This document shows positions 49,240 to 57,975 of a stretch of DNA of 64,000 nt, in pieces. This DNA comes from Vicinamibacterales bacterium (GTDB lineage: Bacteria > Acidobacteriota > Vicinamibacteria > Vicinamibacterales > UBA2999). A program made the position numbers and the translations under genes. Positions within the stretch are counted from its first letter, which is position 1; each line of letters opens with the position of its first letter. Where the stretch lies: contig JBAZYO010000015.1 of NCBI GenBank assembly GCA_041659285.1, positions 1 through 64,000 on the forward strand. The letters are read 5' to 3'. A model generated the notes under the pieces. That model had not been told where the DNA came from, did no database searches, and worked only from the letters and a program-made list of their open reading frames with translations.

Positions 49240-49709
49240 CCACGCGCGCCCCGGTCGCGATCGCCCTCGGCAGCAACCTCGGCGATCGCGAATCCCACCT
49301 CGCCTACGCCGTCGGCCGCCTGGCCGGCCTGCTCTCCAACCTCCGGCAATCCTCCTGGTTCGACACGGCTCCGGTCGGCGTCGGCGACCAACCACGTTTC
49401 CTCAATGGGGTCGTGGTCGGCGACACCGAGCTGACGGCCCGCGCGCTGCTGAACCGGTTGCTCGACATTGAACAGGATGACGGGCGGCAGCGGCCGGCGC
49501 CGGGCGCGGCCCGAACCCTCGACCTGGACTTGATTCTGTTTGGGAGCGAGCGGGTGGCGGAACCGGGGCTGGTGGTTCCGCATCCGAGGTTCCGCGAGCG
49601 GCTCTTCGTGCTCGAGCCGCTCGCAGAATTGGCGCCCGACTGGATCGATCCAGTCAGCGGGGAAGCGGTTAGTGCCCTGCTTCGACGGGCGCAGGCGCGC
49701 CCTTCTTGA
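49227..49709 (+). CDS. folK: HPPK, 2-amino-4-hydroxy-6-hydroxymethyldihydropteridine pyrophosphokinase
   Basis: Catalyses pyrophosphoryl transfer in folate synthesis. Conserved blocks: VAIALGSNLGDRESHL, SSWFDTAPVG, FLNGVVVG, the catalytic ARTLDLDLILFG and PGLVVPHPRFRERLFVLEPL. Length from CTG 49227 is 160 aa, the family size. No ATG, GTG or TTG lies close to the homology start; the nearest standard start (GTG 49050) would add ~59 residues overlapping the ferritin-like gene. The start is therefore uncertain. Its 3' end overlaps the convergent RND gene by 41 bp. Confidence 0.85.
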   Translation: MDGVATRAPVAIALGSNLGDRESHLAYAVGRLAGLLSNLRQSSWFDTAPVGVGDQPRFLNGVVVGDTELTARALLNRLLDIEQDDGRQRPAPGAARTLDLDLILFGSERVAEPGLVVPHPRFRERLFVLEPLAELAPDWIDPVSGEAVSALLRRAQARPS

Positions 49710-52700
49710 AGATTCCGCTCCAGCCTTCTTCGAACAGCGTATACATCGCCGGCACGAAGACCAGCGTGATCAGGGTGGAGGTCAGCAACCCGCCGATGAC
49801 CACGCGGGCCAGCGGCGCCTGCAGTTCGGCGCCTTCGCCGATGCCGAGGGCCATCGGCACCAGGCCGAGCGCCGTGCAGGCCGAGGTCATCAGAATCGGG
49901 CGCAGCCGGTGCCGTCCCGCCAGCTCGATCGCCGCCCGCAGCGGCATCTTGTCGCGGTGCCGGAGGGTGTTGGTGTAGTCCACCAGCAGGATGGCGTTGC
50001 TGACGACGATGCCGGCCAGCATGATGACGCCGATGTAGGCCTGCATGCTGAACGGCGTCCCGGTCGCCATCAACATGCCGACCACGCCGATGGCGGCCAG
50101 CGGGATGGAGAAGATGATGATGAACGGGTCCTTCAGCGATTCGTACTGCGACGCCATCACCGTGTAGACCAGCACGATGGCGAGGATCAGCACGAGGCGC
50201 AGTTCGTTGAACGACTTGGCCTGTTCCTCGACCTCGCTGCCGAAGCCCACCGCGAAGTCTTTCGGCACGTTGATCTCGCCCATGCGGGCGCGCACCGCGT
50301 CCACCGCCTCGCTCAAGGTGGTTTCCGTCTCGGCGTTGACGCGCTGCACGCGCTCCTGGTTCTTCCGCTCGATCGACACCGGGCCGGTGTCGCGGTCGAT
50401 GATCATCACGTTCTTGGCCGGCAGCACCTGGCCGGACGGCGTGTTCAGCAGAACGTCGCCGACTTCGGCCACCTCCTCGCGATCCTCCTCGCGGAGGCGG
50501 ACGATGATCGGGTACTCGTTGCCGGCGTCGCGGAACATGGCGGCCTGCGTGCCGGCGACGTTGGTGCGGATGGTGTTGGCGACGCCGGTCACGGTCAGGC
50601 CCAGCAGGGCCGCCTTGTCGCGATCGACGCGCACGGCCAGTTCGGGACGGCCTTCCTCGCGCTGCAGGCGCGAGTCGGCGATGCCGGGCGTGGTGTCGAG
50701 CATCGCCTTCAGGTCCTGCGCGATGTTCTTCGACGTTTCGAGGTCGTGACCGAGAATCTCAATCGACATGCGGCCGTCGCCGCCGCCGCCGCCCATGCCG
50801 CGCATCATCTGGTTCTGGCCGCCCGACGGGCGGGCGCGGACGATGACGCCGGGGATGCCCGACAGGTCGCGGCGCAACTGCATGGCAATGGCTTCGTTGG
50901 TGCGGCTGCGCTCGTCGCGCGGCACCAGCCGGACGTTGACGTTGCCGCGGTGCGTCGAGCCGCCGCCGAACCCGCCACCGCCGCCGCCGGCCTGCGTGAT
51001 CAGCATGGTGGCCTCGGGCACGACCTGGCGAATCTTCTCCTCGAGACCGATCAGCACGGCCTCGGTCTTCTCAATGCGGGAGCCGACCGCCAGTTCCGCA
51101 TCCACGGTGATCTCGCCCTCGTCGGTCTGCGGCTGGAACTCGAAGCCGATGCGGGGCAGCAGCACCATGGCCACGGCAAACAGCGCGAAGCCGACCGCGA
51201 AGACGGTGGGGCGGTGCTCCAGCGCCTTGTGCAGCATGCGGGCGTAGAACTCGTCGAGGCGGTCGAGGGCCCCGTCAACCTTGCGGTTGAGGCCGGCCAT
51301 GACGCCGGCGCCGGCATGCGAGGTGTGCGGCGCGTCGAGCATGCGCGAGCACAGCACCGGCACGATGGTGACGGCGACCAGCAGCGACATGGCGAGCGAG
51401 AATGACACCACCGCCGCCAGCTGGCCGAACATGATGCTCGACACGCCGGTCAGGAACAGCATCGGCACGAACACGGCGATGTGCGTGAGCGTGGAGGCCA
51501 GAATCGCCGACCACACCTCCTCGCTGCCGTCGATCGCGGCGGTGACGCGGTCCTTGCCCATCTCGAGGTGCCGGTAGGTGTTCTCCAGCACGACGATGGC
51601 GGCATCGACGATCATGCCGATGCCCAGCGCCAACCCGCCGAAGGTCAGGGTGTTGAGCGTGTAGCCGCCGAAGTAGAGCAGCGCGAAGGTGCCGATTACC
51701 GACACCGGGATCGAGGTGCAGATGATCAGCGTCGACTTGATGTCGCGCAGGAACAGGAAGATGATCGCGATCACCAGCAGGCCGCCGACCATGGCGTGCT
51801 CGGTCACGCTGCCAATGGCGCGGTCGATGAACTTGGACTGGTCGTCGAGCACCTGCAGCTTGATGCCGTCGACGTCGGCGTTGATGCGGTCGATTTCCTT
51901 CTTCACGCCCTCGGCGATCTGGATGGTGTTGGTGCCGGACTGCTTGGTCACCTGCATGCGGATGCCGGGCGTGCCGTTGATGCGCATGAACGAGCGGCGG
52001 TCTTCGGTGGTGTCGCGGACGTCGGCGATGTCGCGCAGGTAGACCGGCACGCCCTCGCGGGTCAGCACCACCAGGTTGCGGATCTCGTCGATGTTGGTGA
52101 ACTGGCCGGGGCTGCGCAGCAGCAGCGTGCGGTCGGCGTCGTTGACCTCACCCAGCGGAATGTTCTGGTTCTCGGTGCGCAGGATCTGGACGATGCGGTC
52201 GGGCGAGAGGTTGAGGGCGGTGAGCTTCTCGCGCGAGAGGTCGACGCGAATCTGGCGGCGCAGGCCGCCGTTGATGGTGACGGCGGCGACGCCGGCGACG
52301 CGCTCGAGGCGCGGGGACAGGTCGTTTTGCGCCAGCTCGCGGAGGGTGACCGGGTCGAAGTCGCCCTCGACGCCGATGCCCATGATCGGCATCGAGGTCG
52401 AGTCGAACTTGAACACGGTGGGGGGGTCGGCGTCTTCCGGCATGCGGCCGCGCACGCGGTCGAGGCGCGTGCGCACCTCATCCGCCGCCTCGCTGAGGTC
52501 GGTGCCCCACGCGAAATTCAGCCGGATGTTGGCGTTGCCTTCGGCCGAGGTCGAGTCGACGCGCTCGAGGCCGGCGACGGCGCTGACCGCCTGCTCGATG
52601 GGCCGCGTGACCAGTTCCTCCATTTCGAGCGGGCCGACGCCCGTGTAGCCGACCCGCACCGTGATGGTGGGCATCTGCGTGTCAGGCATCAGGTCCACCG

Positions 52701-52797
52701 GCAGGCGGGTGAGCGAGATGCCGCCCAGCAGGATGATGACCATGCTGATCATGAACATCGTGACCGGGCGTTCAATGGCAATGCGCGGAATACTCAT
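49669..52797 (-). CDS. RND efflux pump inner-membrane subunit, 1042 aa
   Basis: AcrB-superfamily transporter: IAIERPVTMFMISMVIILLGG (TM1), LPVDLMPDTQMPTITVRVGYTGVGPLEMEELVTRPIEQA (porter), TM4 region GLALGIGMIVDAAIVVLENTYRHLEMGKDR, and GVVSNAILLVDYTN-like TM10. Only one Asp is present in TM4 (VDAAIV, where AcrB has DD), as in heavy-metal RND pumps, so the proton relay may differ from AcrB. A Gly-rich insert (QAGGGGGGFGGGS) lies in the periplasmic part. Downstream partner of the MFP and TolC genes on the same strand. Confidence 0.92.
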   Translation of the reverse strand: MSIPRIAIERPVTMFMISMVIILLGGISLTRLPVDLMPDTQMPTITVRVGYTGVGPLEMEELVTRPIEQAVSAVAGLERVDSTSAEGNANIRLNFAWGTDLSEAADEVRTRLDRVRGRMPEDADPPTVFKFDSTSMPIMGIGVEGDFDPVTLRELAQNDLSPRLERVAGVAAVTINGGLRRQIRVDLSREKLTALNLSPDRIVQILRTENQNIPLGEVNDADRTLLLRSPGQFTNIDEIRNLVVLTREGVPVYLRDIADVRDTTEDRRSFMRINGTPGIRMQVTKQSGTNTIQIAEGVKKEIDRINADVDGIKLQVLDDQSKFIDRAIGSVTEHAMVGGLLVIAIIFLFLRDIKSTLIICTSIPVSVIGTFALLYFGGYTLNTLTFGGLALGIGMIVDAAIVVLENTYRHLEMGKDRVTAAIDGSEEVWSAILASTLTHIAVFVPMLFLTGVSSIMFGQLAAVVSFSLAMSLLVAVTIVPVLCSRMLDAPHTSHAGAGVMAGLNRKVDGALDRLDEFYARMLHKALEHRPTVFAVGFALFAVAMVLLPRIGFEFQPQTDEGEITVDAELAVGSRIEKTEAVLIGLEEKIRQVVPEATMLITQAGGGGGGFGGGSTHRGNVNVRLVPRDERSRTNEAIAMQLRRDLSGIPGVIVRARPSGGQNQMMRGMGGGGGDGRMSIEILGHDLETSKNIAQDLKAMLDTTPGIADSRLQREEGRPELAVRVDRDKAALLGLTVTGVANTIRTNVAGTQAAMFRDAGNEYPIIVRLREEDREEVAEVGDVLLNTPSGQVLPAKNVMIIDRDTGPVSIERKNQERVQRVNAETETTLSEAVDAVRARMGEINVPKDFAVGFGSEVEEQAKSFNELRLVLILAIVLVYTVMASQYESLKDPFIIIFSIPLAAIGVVGMLMATGTPFSMQAYIGVIMLAGIVVSNAILLVDYTNTLRHRDKMPLRAAIELAGRHRLRPILMTSACTALGLVPMALGIGEGAELQAPLARVVIGGLLTSTLITLVFVPAMYTLFEEGWSGIFKKGAPAPVEAGH

Positions 52798-52851
52798 ATG
52801 GGTCTCGACAGCACTGGCGATGCGTTAGCGAACTCTGAACCGTTGAATCGC

Positions 52852-52872
52852 GGCGGCACCCAAGGTGCCGCC
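52852..52872 (-). promoter_or_regulatory. Intercistronic 9-bp hairpin between MFP and RND genes
   Basis: GGCGGCACC (52852-52860), loop CAA, GGTGCCGCC (52864-52872). It sits 10 bp after the MFP stop and 54 bp before the RND start in transcription order, without a T-run. It may stabilise or attenuate the polycistronic message. Confidence 0.45.
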
Positions 52873-52882
52873 CTCCACTGCC

Positions 52883-54316
52883 TTATTGAGGCGGCCGCGG
52901 ACCGCCCGGTCGCCGCGGTGCGGCCGCGCCGTCACCGCCGGGCGCGCCCGGCTGGCCGGTCATGCCTCCGGGACGCGGACCGCCCTGGAACTTCCGTCCG
53001 GTGCCGCCGGTGGCACCGCCCCGTCCACCCGGTCCACCGGGGCCACCCGGCGCGGCGGCGCCGGCGATGACCAGCAGGTCGTTATTGCGGACCGCCGTGG
53101 CGCCGGTGGTGACGATCTGGTCGCCTTCCTTGAGACCGCTCTTGATCTCGACGCGTTCCGCGTCTTCGATGCCCAGTTCCACCGGGACGAACTTGGCGCG
53201 GTTGTTTTCGTTGGGCATCCACACGCCGCGCTTGCTCTCGAAGTCCACCACCGCCGACTTGGGCGCCACCAGCGTGTCCTTACGCTCTTCAACGGTGAGG
53301 CTGACGCGCGCATACATGCCCGGCTTCAGGCGCTTGTCGGTGTTGGCGATCTCGATTTCCATGGTCGCGGTGCGCGTCGCCGGGTCGAGCACCGGCGCGA
53401 CGCGGGCAATGCGGCCGTGGAACTTCTCGCCCGGGTAGGCGTCCACGTCGACGTCGCCGCTGTCGCCGACCGTGACGAGGCGAATGTCTTTCTCCACCAC
53501 GTTCACCACCATCTTCAGCTTCGAGATGTCCACCACCGAGGCGATCGGCGTGTTCTGCGACACCATGGCGCCCGGGTCGACGTTGCGCTTGCCGACGAAG
53601 CCATCGACCGGCGAGGTGACGTTGGTGTTCTGCAGGTTGATCTTCAGCTCCTTGAGCCGCGCTTCGGCCTGCATCAACTGGGCCTTGGAAAGGTCGATCT
53701 GCGCCTCGGCGGCGAGGAAGCGCGACTCGGCGTCGTCCAGGGCCTGCTTGGCGAGGAGCTGCCGTTCGAAGAGGTTCTTCGAGCGCGCGAAGTTGACTTC
53801 CGCGACCTTGAGGTCGGCTTCACGCTGGCGGATGGTCGCCTTCGAGACCTGCTGCGAGGCCTCGGCCTGGCTGACCTGCTCGACGATTTCGCGGTCCTCG
53901 ATCTTGGCCAGCACCTGGCCGCGGCGGACGGGGTCGCCCAGCTGCACGTTGACCGACATCAAGCGGCCGTTGGTGCGCGGCGCGACGTCCACGGTTTGCA
54001 GGCCGATGAGATTGCCGACCACGGTCAGGTGCGCGGCGACGTCGCCCTTCTTCACCGCGCCCAGTTCAACCGTCATCGGGGCGCGCGGACCACCGCCGCC
54101 TCCACCCATGCCGGGAAAGCCGCCACCGCCGCCGCCCTGGGCCGGCGGACGTTGCGCGCCGCCGGCCGCACCGCCGCGGCCCGGGGCGCCAGGCGCGCCG
54201 GCCTGCTGGCCGCCGGCACCGGGCGCGGCCGCATCCGAACGGGAGAACACGCCGAAGTACGCCGCGGCGCCACCCGCTACCGCCACCACCAAAGCAATCA
54301 ACACAAATTTACGCAT
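52883..54316 (-). CDS. RND periplasmic adaptor (membrane fusion protein), 477 aa
   Basis: N-terminal membrane anchor (MRKFVLIALVVAVAGGAAAYFG), a long Gly/Pro/Ala low-complexity linker (about 30-80) and the HlyD/AcrA core. The core has lipoyl halves GNLIGLQTVDVAPRTNGRL and TSPVDGFVGKRNVDPGAMV, a coiled-coil hairpin between them, and a beta-barrel region AYPGEKFHGRIARVAPVLD. A second Gly/Pro-rich tail (GGPGGPGGRGGATGG) closes the protein. Both low-complexity ends are unusual for the family. Works with the RND and TolC-like partners. Confidence 0.9.
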   Translation of the reverse strand: MRKFVLIALVVAVAGGAAAYFGVFSRSDAAAPGAGGQQAGAPGAPGRGGAAGGAQRPPAQGGGGGGFPGMGGGGGGPRAPMTVELGAVKKGDVAAHLTVVGNLIGLQTVDVAPRTNGRLMSVNVQLGDPVRRGQVLAKIEDREIVEQVSQAEASQQVSKATIRQREADLKVAEVNFARSKNLFERQLLAKQALDDAESRFLAAEAQIDLSKAQLMQAEARLKELKINLQNTNVTSPVDGFVGKRNVDPGAMVSQNTPIASVVDISKLKMVVNVVEKDIRLVTVGDSGDVDVDAYPGEKFHGRIARVAPVLDPATRTATMEIEIANTDKRLKPGMYARVSLTVEERKDTLVAPKSAVVDFESKRGVWMPNENNRAKFVPVELGIEDAERVEIKSGLKEGDQIVTTGATAVRNNDLLVIAGAAAPGGPGGPGGRGGATGGTGRKFQGGPRPGGMTGQPGAPGGDGAAAPRRPGGPRPPQ

Positions 54317-54366
54317 AAGAATCCGTCTCTAACCCTCGCCAAGAAATCCGTGCCGCGCGCGGCGGC

Positions 54367-56052
54367 TTACTGTCCGCCGGTGCTGGCGTTCAAGCCGCCG
54401 CCACCGCCGCCGGCGGGCGACTGCTGCGCCCGCTCGAAGTTCACGAGCGACTTGCGGTAATCGGCCAGCGCCCGCAGTTCGGTGTTCTGCGCGTCGCGCA
54501 AATCACGCTGCGCTTGCACCACGAAGAAATTGGTCGTCATGCCGACCTCGAACCGGCTCTGTTCGGCTTCGAGCCGCTTCATCGCCAGCTCGCGCGCGGC
54601 GGTCGCCGCCTCAACGCGCTTGAGGTTGCTCTGCACGGTCAGCGCCGCGTTGGCGACTTCCGCGGCGATCTGCACTTCGAGGGCGCGGAGCCGCGTCTCG
54701 GCCTGGGTCCGCTGAATGCGCGCCCGCGCGTGCTGGGCCTCGGCCTGGTTGCCGCCAATCGGATAGCTCATGGTCACGTTCAGGTTCCAGGTCGGATAGT
54801 CGCGGGCCTTGAGCAACGACAGCGCGTCGCCGTAGCCGCCGGGAATGATCTGCGAGATCGTCTGGTTGCCCAGCGGGCCGGTCCGGACAATGGCCGTGCC
54901 GCCCAGTCCTTGTGCGCCGTAGCTGGCATTCAGGTCCATCGCCGGCAGCGACTGGTTCTTGAAGTAGCGCAGGCTGATGTCGCTGGAGTCCAGGTTCTTG
55001 CGGGCCGAGAGCACGTCGGTGCGTTCCGCGAGCGCCTTGCGGATGGCGCCGTCGATGTCGGACGGGGCGGGACCGAGCGACGGGAGATCCACCGGACGAA
55101 TAGTCTGGCGCCACAGGGGATCGTCCGTGCCGCTCACCAGGTAGCGCTTCAGCGTCAGCTCGGCGGTCTGCGCCGCCGCCTCGGCCGCGGCCAGGTTCTG
55201 GCGGCGGGTCGCTGCCTCGGCCTGCGCCTGCACGATGTCGAGCGGCGCCAGCGTGCCGACTTCGACGCGCGCCTGGTTGTCGACGACCAGCTTGTCGGCG
55301 AGCTCCACGGCGCGCTGCGCGACTTCCACCGCGCTTTGCGCGAACACCAGGTCCCAATAGGCGTTCCGCACGTTGGCCAGGGTCTGCGTGATCGTCGCCC
55401 GCGCGCTTTCTTCAGAGATGTCGCGGTTGATCAGGTTGATCAGCAACTGCTGCCGCGTGTTGTCGATCTTGAAGCCGCGCATCAGCGGCTGGGTGTAGGC
55501 GGCCACCAGGTTGGTCGTGAAGCTGGGATTGAACGTGGAGAACGTGTTCGACGTTTCCACGCGCTGGTTGGACCAGTTCACCGTGTAGTTGCCGCCAAAC
55601 TTGTTCACGTTCTGCGCCAGGCCGAAGTTATAGGTCCGGGTACCGTTGTTGACCTTGGTGCCGCCGTTCAGGCTGCTGGTCGGCAACTGGTACTGGTCGC
55701 GCAGGCCGAGCGTGGAGGTTATCGACGGGCGATAGGTGTTGCGGAAGCCGGCGACGAGAAAGTCCACCGACTGCGGCTCGAGGCGCGCCACCTGGATGTC
55801 GAGGTTCTTCTCGAGCGCGATCGAGACCGCTTCTTCGAGGCGCAATTCGCGCAGCGACCCTGACGTCGTGCCGGGCTGGGCAGCCGCCGCACCCATCGCC
55901 GCGAGGCCCTGCTCGTAGGTCCTGACCGCCTGCTGGACCACCGCGTTGTGACGGGCGGCATCGGCCGCCGGCGTGGTCTGCGCTGACGCGAGGGTGGCGG
56001 CGCACAAGGCTGCCGCGACGAACGTACTCGTAGAAAAGTTCATGGTCTTCAA
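54367..56052 (-). CDS. TolC-family outer-membrane efflux protein, 561 aa
   Basis: Signal peptide (FVAAALCAATLASAQ) and two outer-membrane-efflux repeats: LRELRLEEAVSIALEKNLDIQVARLEP opens the first, and a coiled-coil stretch with LANVRNAYWDLVFAQSAVEVAQRAVELADKLV and RQNLAAAEAAAQTAELTLKRYL leads to the second. Ends with a Gly-rich tail. The start codon could be either of the first two Met residues. Completes the tripartite pump. Confidence 0.9.
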   Translation of the reverse strand: MKTMNFSTSTFVAAALCAATLASAQTTPAADAARHNAVVQQAVRTYEQGLAAMGAAAAQPGTTSGSLRELRLEEAVSIALEKNLDIQVARLEPQSVDFLVAGFRNTYRPSITSTLGLRDQYQLPTSSLNGGTKVNNGTRTYNFGLAQNVNKFGGNYTVNWSNQRVETSNTFSTFNPSFTTNLVAAYTQPLMRGFKIDNTRQQLLINLINRDISEESARATITQTLANVRNAYWDLVFAQSAVEVAQRAVELADKLVVDNQARVEVGTLAPLDIVQAQAEAATRRQNLAAAEAAAQTAELTLKRYLVSGTDDPLWRQTIRPVDLPSLGPAPSDIDGAIRKALAERTDVLSARKNLDSSDISLRYFKNQSLPAMDLNASYGAQGLGGTAIVRTGPLGNQTISQIIPGGYGDALSLLKARDYPTWNLNVTMSYPIGGNQAEAQHARARIQRTQAETRLRALEVQIAAEVANAALTVQSNLKRVEAATAARELAMKRLEAEQSRFEVGMTTNFFVVQAQRDLRDAQNTELRALADYRKSLVNFERAQQSPAGGGGGGLNASTGGQ

Positions 56053-56074
56053 TGGGTCTCGATGGTTGCGGTGA

Positions 56075-56557
56075 TTAGTGGCACGCGCCGTCTGACAGCT
56101 CGCCCTTCGGCTTCTCGGACTGCTGACCCCGCGGCCGGCGATCGCGCTCGCGGCGGTCGGCGTCGTGCATTTCCTTCATCTTGGCGTTCTGTTCCTCGGA
56201 TAGGACGCGGCGCATGCGAAACAGTTGCAGCGTGCGCGTGCGGCTCAACTCCGCCCGGGCGGACTCGACCCGTTCGGCGGCCTGCAGGACCGTGGCTTCG
56301 TCCGACGCCGTGTCGGCGATGACCTTCGACAGCTTGAACTCGTACTTGTCGAGAGCGGCCTTCTGCGCGCGCAGGGACGGTTCGGCGGTCTGGAAGATGG
56401 CCTCCAGCCGGTCGATCTGCTCCTGCGTCAGCGTGAGGCTCTTCTGGAACCGCTCCATCTGCCACCACTTGAAGCCTTGGGCCGCGGCGGGATGGGCCGC
56501 GGCGAACACAAACAGAGACAAGATCAAACAAATGAACAACTTACGCAGGGTATGCAT
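56075..56557 (-). CDS. Spy/CpxP-like periplasmic protein, 160 aa
   Basis: Signal peptide (LFICLILSLFVFAAAHPAAAQ), then helical WQMERFQKSLTLTQEQIDRLEAIFQ with an LTxxQ motif and a second copy-like RMRRVLSEEQNAKMKEMHD. These are the hallmarks of LTXXQ/Spy proteins, periplasmic chaperones or zinc/stress sensors. Strongly charged C-terminus. Lies between the sigma/anti-sigma pair and the efflux genes, which suggests envelope-stress control. Confidence 0.8.
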   Translation of the reverse strand: MHTLRKLFICLILSLFVFAAAHPAAAQGFKWWQMERFQKSLTLTQEQIDRLEAIFQTAEPSLRAQKAALDKYEFKLSKVIADTASDEATVLQAAERVESARAELSRTRTLQLFRMRRVLSEEQNAKMKEMHDADRRERDRRPRGQQSEKPKGELSDGACH

Positions 56558-56683
56558 GGCTCAATATGCGTTACGACCGGCCCGCTTCGGGCGTTTACGG
56601 AGAAACGGCAGAGTTCAGCCTTGGGGCGGAATGCCGAGACGAAGGCCTCGAGGGGTGAGGCCCGTCGGGAAACGGCGGGAGCA

Positions 56684-57178
56684 CTACTGGGGCTCGTGGA
56701 GGAACAGCGTGAACTCGTCGAGCGCGCGCAACTCGCTCGCGGTGCGGAACTGCACGGCGAGGTCCACCTCGCCCAGTAGCCCGTCATCCTGGGGAATGCT
56801 GACCCGTGTCGGCAGGTATCCGGAGGCGGTGGCGGCGCTCGGGGCGATGGAGGCGGCCATCGGCGCGAGACGCCGCGTCTGCTGCGGCACGAGGTGCACG
56901 ATCTGCCCACCGAGCAGGCCGATGATCAGGCCGGCCGCCGCGGCGACGCTGATCCAGCGGCGATTGACGCCCGCGACCGGCGCCTCGACGTGGCCCGTGA
57001 CAGGGAAGGGGATGACCTTGGCGGAGTGGCCCAGGTTGGCGAGACGGGCGAGGATCTGGTGGCGCTGGGCATCGAGCGCGCGGTCGTCGAAATGACCGTC
57101 CGCTTCGGCATGCGCAGCCACCCGATACGCCTCGAGGGCGGCGTCGTGGTTCTGCTCGCTGTCGTCCGGTCGGTTCAT
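56684..57178 (-). CDS. Candidate membrane anti-sigma factor, 164 aa
   Basis: ATG 57178 overlaps the sigma-factor stop (ATGA). The N-terminal ~80 residues are cytoplasmic and helical (DAALEAYRVAAHAEADGHFDDRALDAQRHQILARLANLG), with one membrane helix (WISVAAAAGLIIGLLGGQIVHLV) and a periplasmic tail ending in FRTASELRALDEFTLFLHEPQ. This is the layout of an anti-sigma factor, but the zinc HxxxCxxC motif is missing. Confidence 0.65.
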   Translation of the reverse strand: MNRPDDSEQNHDAALEAYRVAAHAEADGHFDDRALDAQRHQILARLANLGHSAKVIPFPVTGHVEAPVAGVNRRWISVAAAAGLIIGLLGGQIVHLVPQQTRRLAPMAASIAPSAATASGYLPTRVSIPQDDGLLGEVDLAVQFRTASELRALDEFTLFLHEPQ

Positions 57179-57822
57179 GCCTGGCCTCCCAACACTCCTC
57201 GTAACTTCCGCAGGGCCCGGAACAAGTGGACCCGAACGGTGGCCTGACTCATGCCGGTGGCGGCGCTGATCTCCGCCGGCGTCTGCTCGTCCAGGTGACA
57301 CAGCGTAAACACCAGGCGCTGGCGGTCAGGAAGCCCCGCCACGGCCTGCGTCACGTGCGCCCACCGCTCCTTCGCCAGCAACCGGCGTTCGTTCGAGGCG
57401 TCGCCGGCCGCCACTTGCTCGGCCGGCCGCCCGTCGTCTTCATCGGTCGAGTGGCTGATCCACCGTTGCTGCCTGGCCCGCGCCTTGATGCGATCCAGCG
57501 CGGCGTTCACCAGGATGCGCGTGAACCAGACGTCAAACGGCAGCTCGTTCCGGTATTGCTCGATGTGCAGGAACACCTTGATGAAGGCGTCCTGGACCAC
57601 TTCGTCGGCATCCGCCGCGTCGCGCAGGTACTGAAACGCGATTCGAATTGCGCGCCGCTGGAGCAGTGCCACCAACGCCCCGAAGCGTTCCCTGGCGGCG
57701 TCCCGGTCGCCGCGCGCGACGAGCGCCTTGATCTCGGCCGCCAGGACGGAGGCGGGAGACGGGTGGGCGCCGTCCGAGGGACGGGGCGGGGCGGCGAGGT
57801 CGACGTTGGGCTGTCCTGCCAT
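57175..57822 (-). CDS. ECF RNA polymerase sigma factor
   Basis: 215 aa. Region 2: RAIRIAFQYLRDAADADEVVQDAFIKVFLHIEQYRNELPFDVWFTRILVNAALDRIKARAR. Region 4: WAHVTQAVAGLPDRQRLVFTLCHLDEQTPAEISAATGMSQATVRVHLFRALRKLR. A ~65-residue N-terminal extension precedes region 2. It is translationally coupled to a membrane protein, the usual sigma/anti-sigma pairing, and probably drives the downstream Spy-TolC-MFP-RND genes. Confidence 0.92.
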   Translation of the reverse strand: MAGQPNVDLAAPPRPSDGAHPSPASVLAAEIKALVARGDRDAARERFGALVALLQRRAIRIAFQYLRDAADADEVVQDAFIKVFLHIEQYRNELPFDVWFTRILVNAALDRIKARARQQRWISHSTDEDDGRPAEQVAAGDASNERRLLAKERWAHVTQAVAGLPDRQRLVFTLCHLDEQTPAEISAATGMSQATVRVHLFRALRKLRGVLGGQA

Positions 57823-57975
57823 CTGTTACGGGACCGATCGTCCCGGCGTTTACCGGTAGTTTAGCAGCCTCGGCCCAAACCCGCGTACGAGATTGACTTA
57901 GCGCCTTTTCCATCTGTACCATTCATCTTTTGGATGCGACCGGGAGACACCGGTCGAGTTTTGGAGTCATATTCC

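Noticed and set aside
49540..51405. Plus-strand open frame of 621 codons across folK and the RND gene
   Set aside because: The product is low-complexity His/Arg/Ala/Gly antisense to the RND pump, whose frame carries full family motifs.
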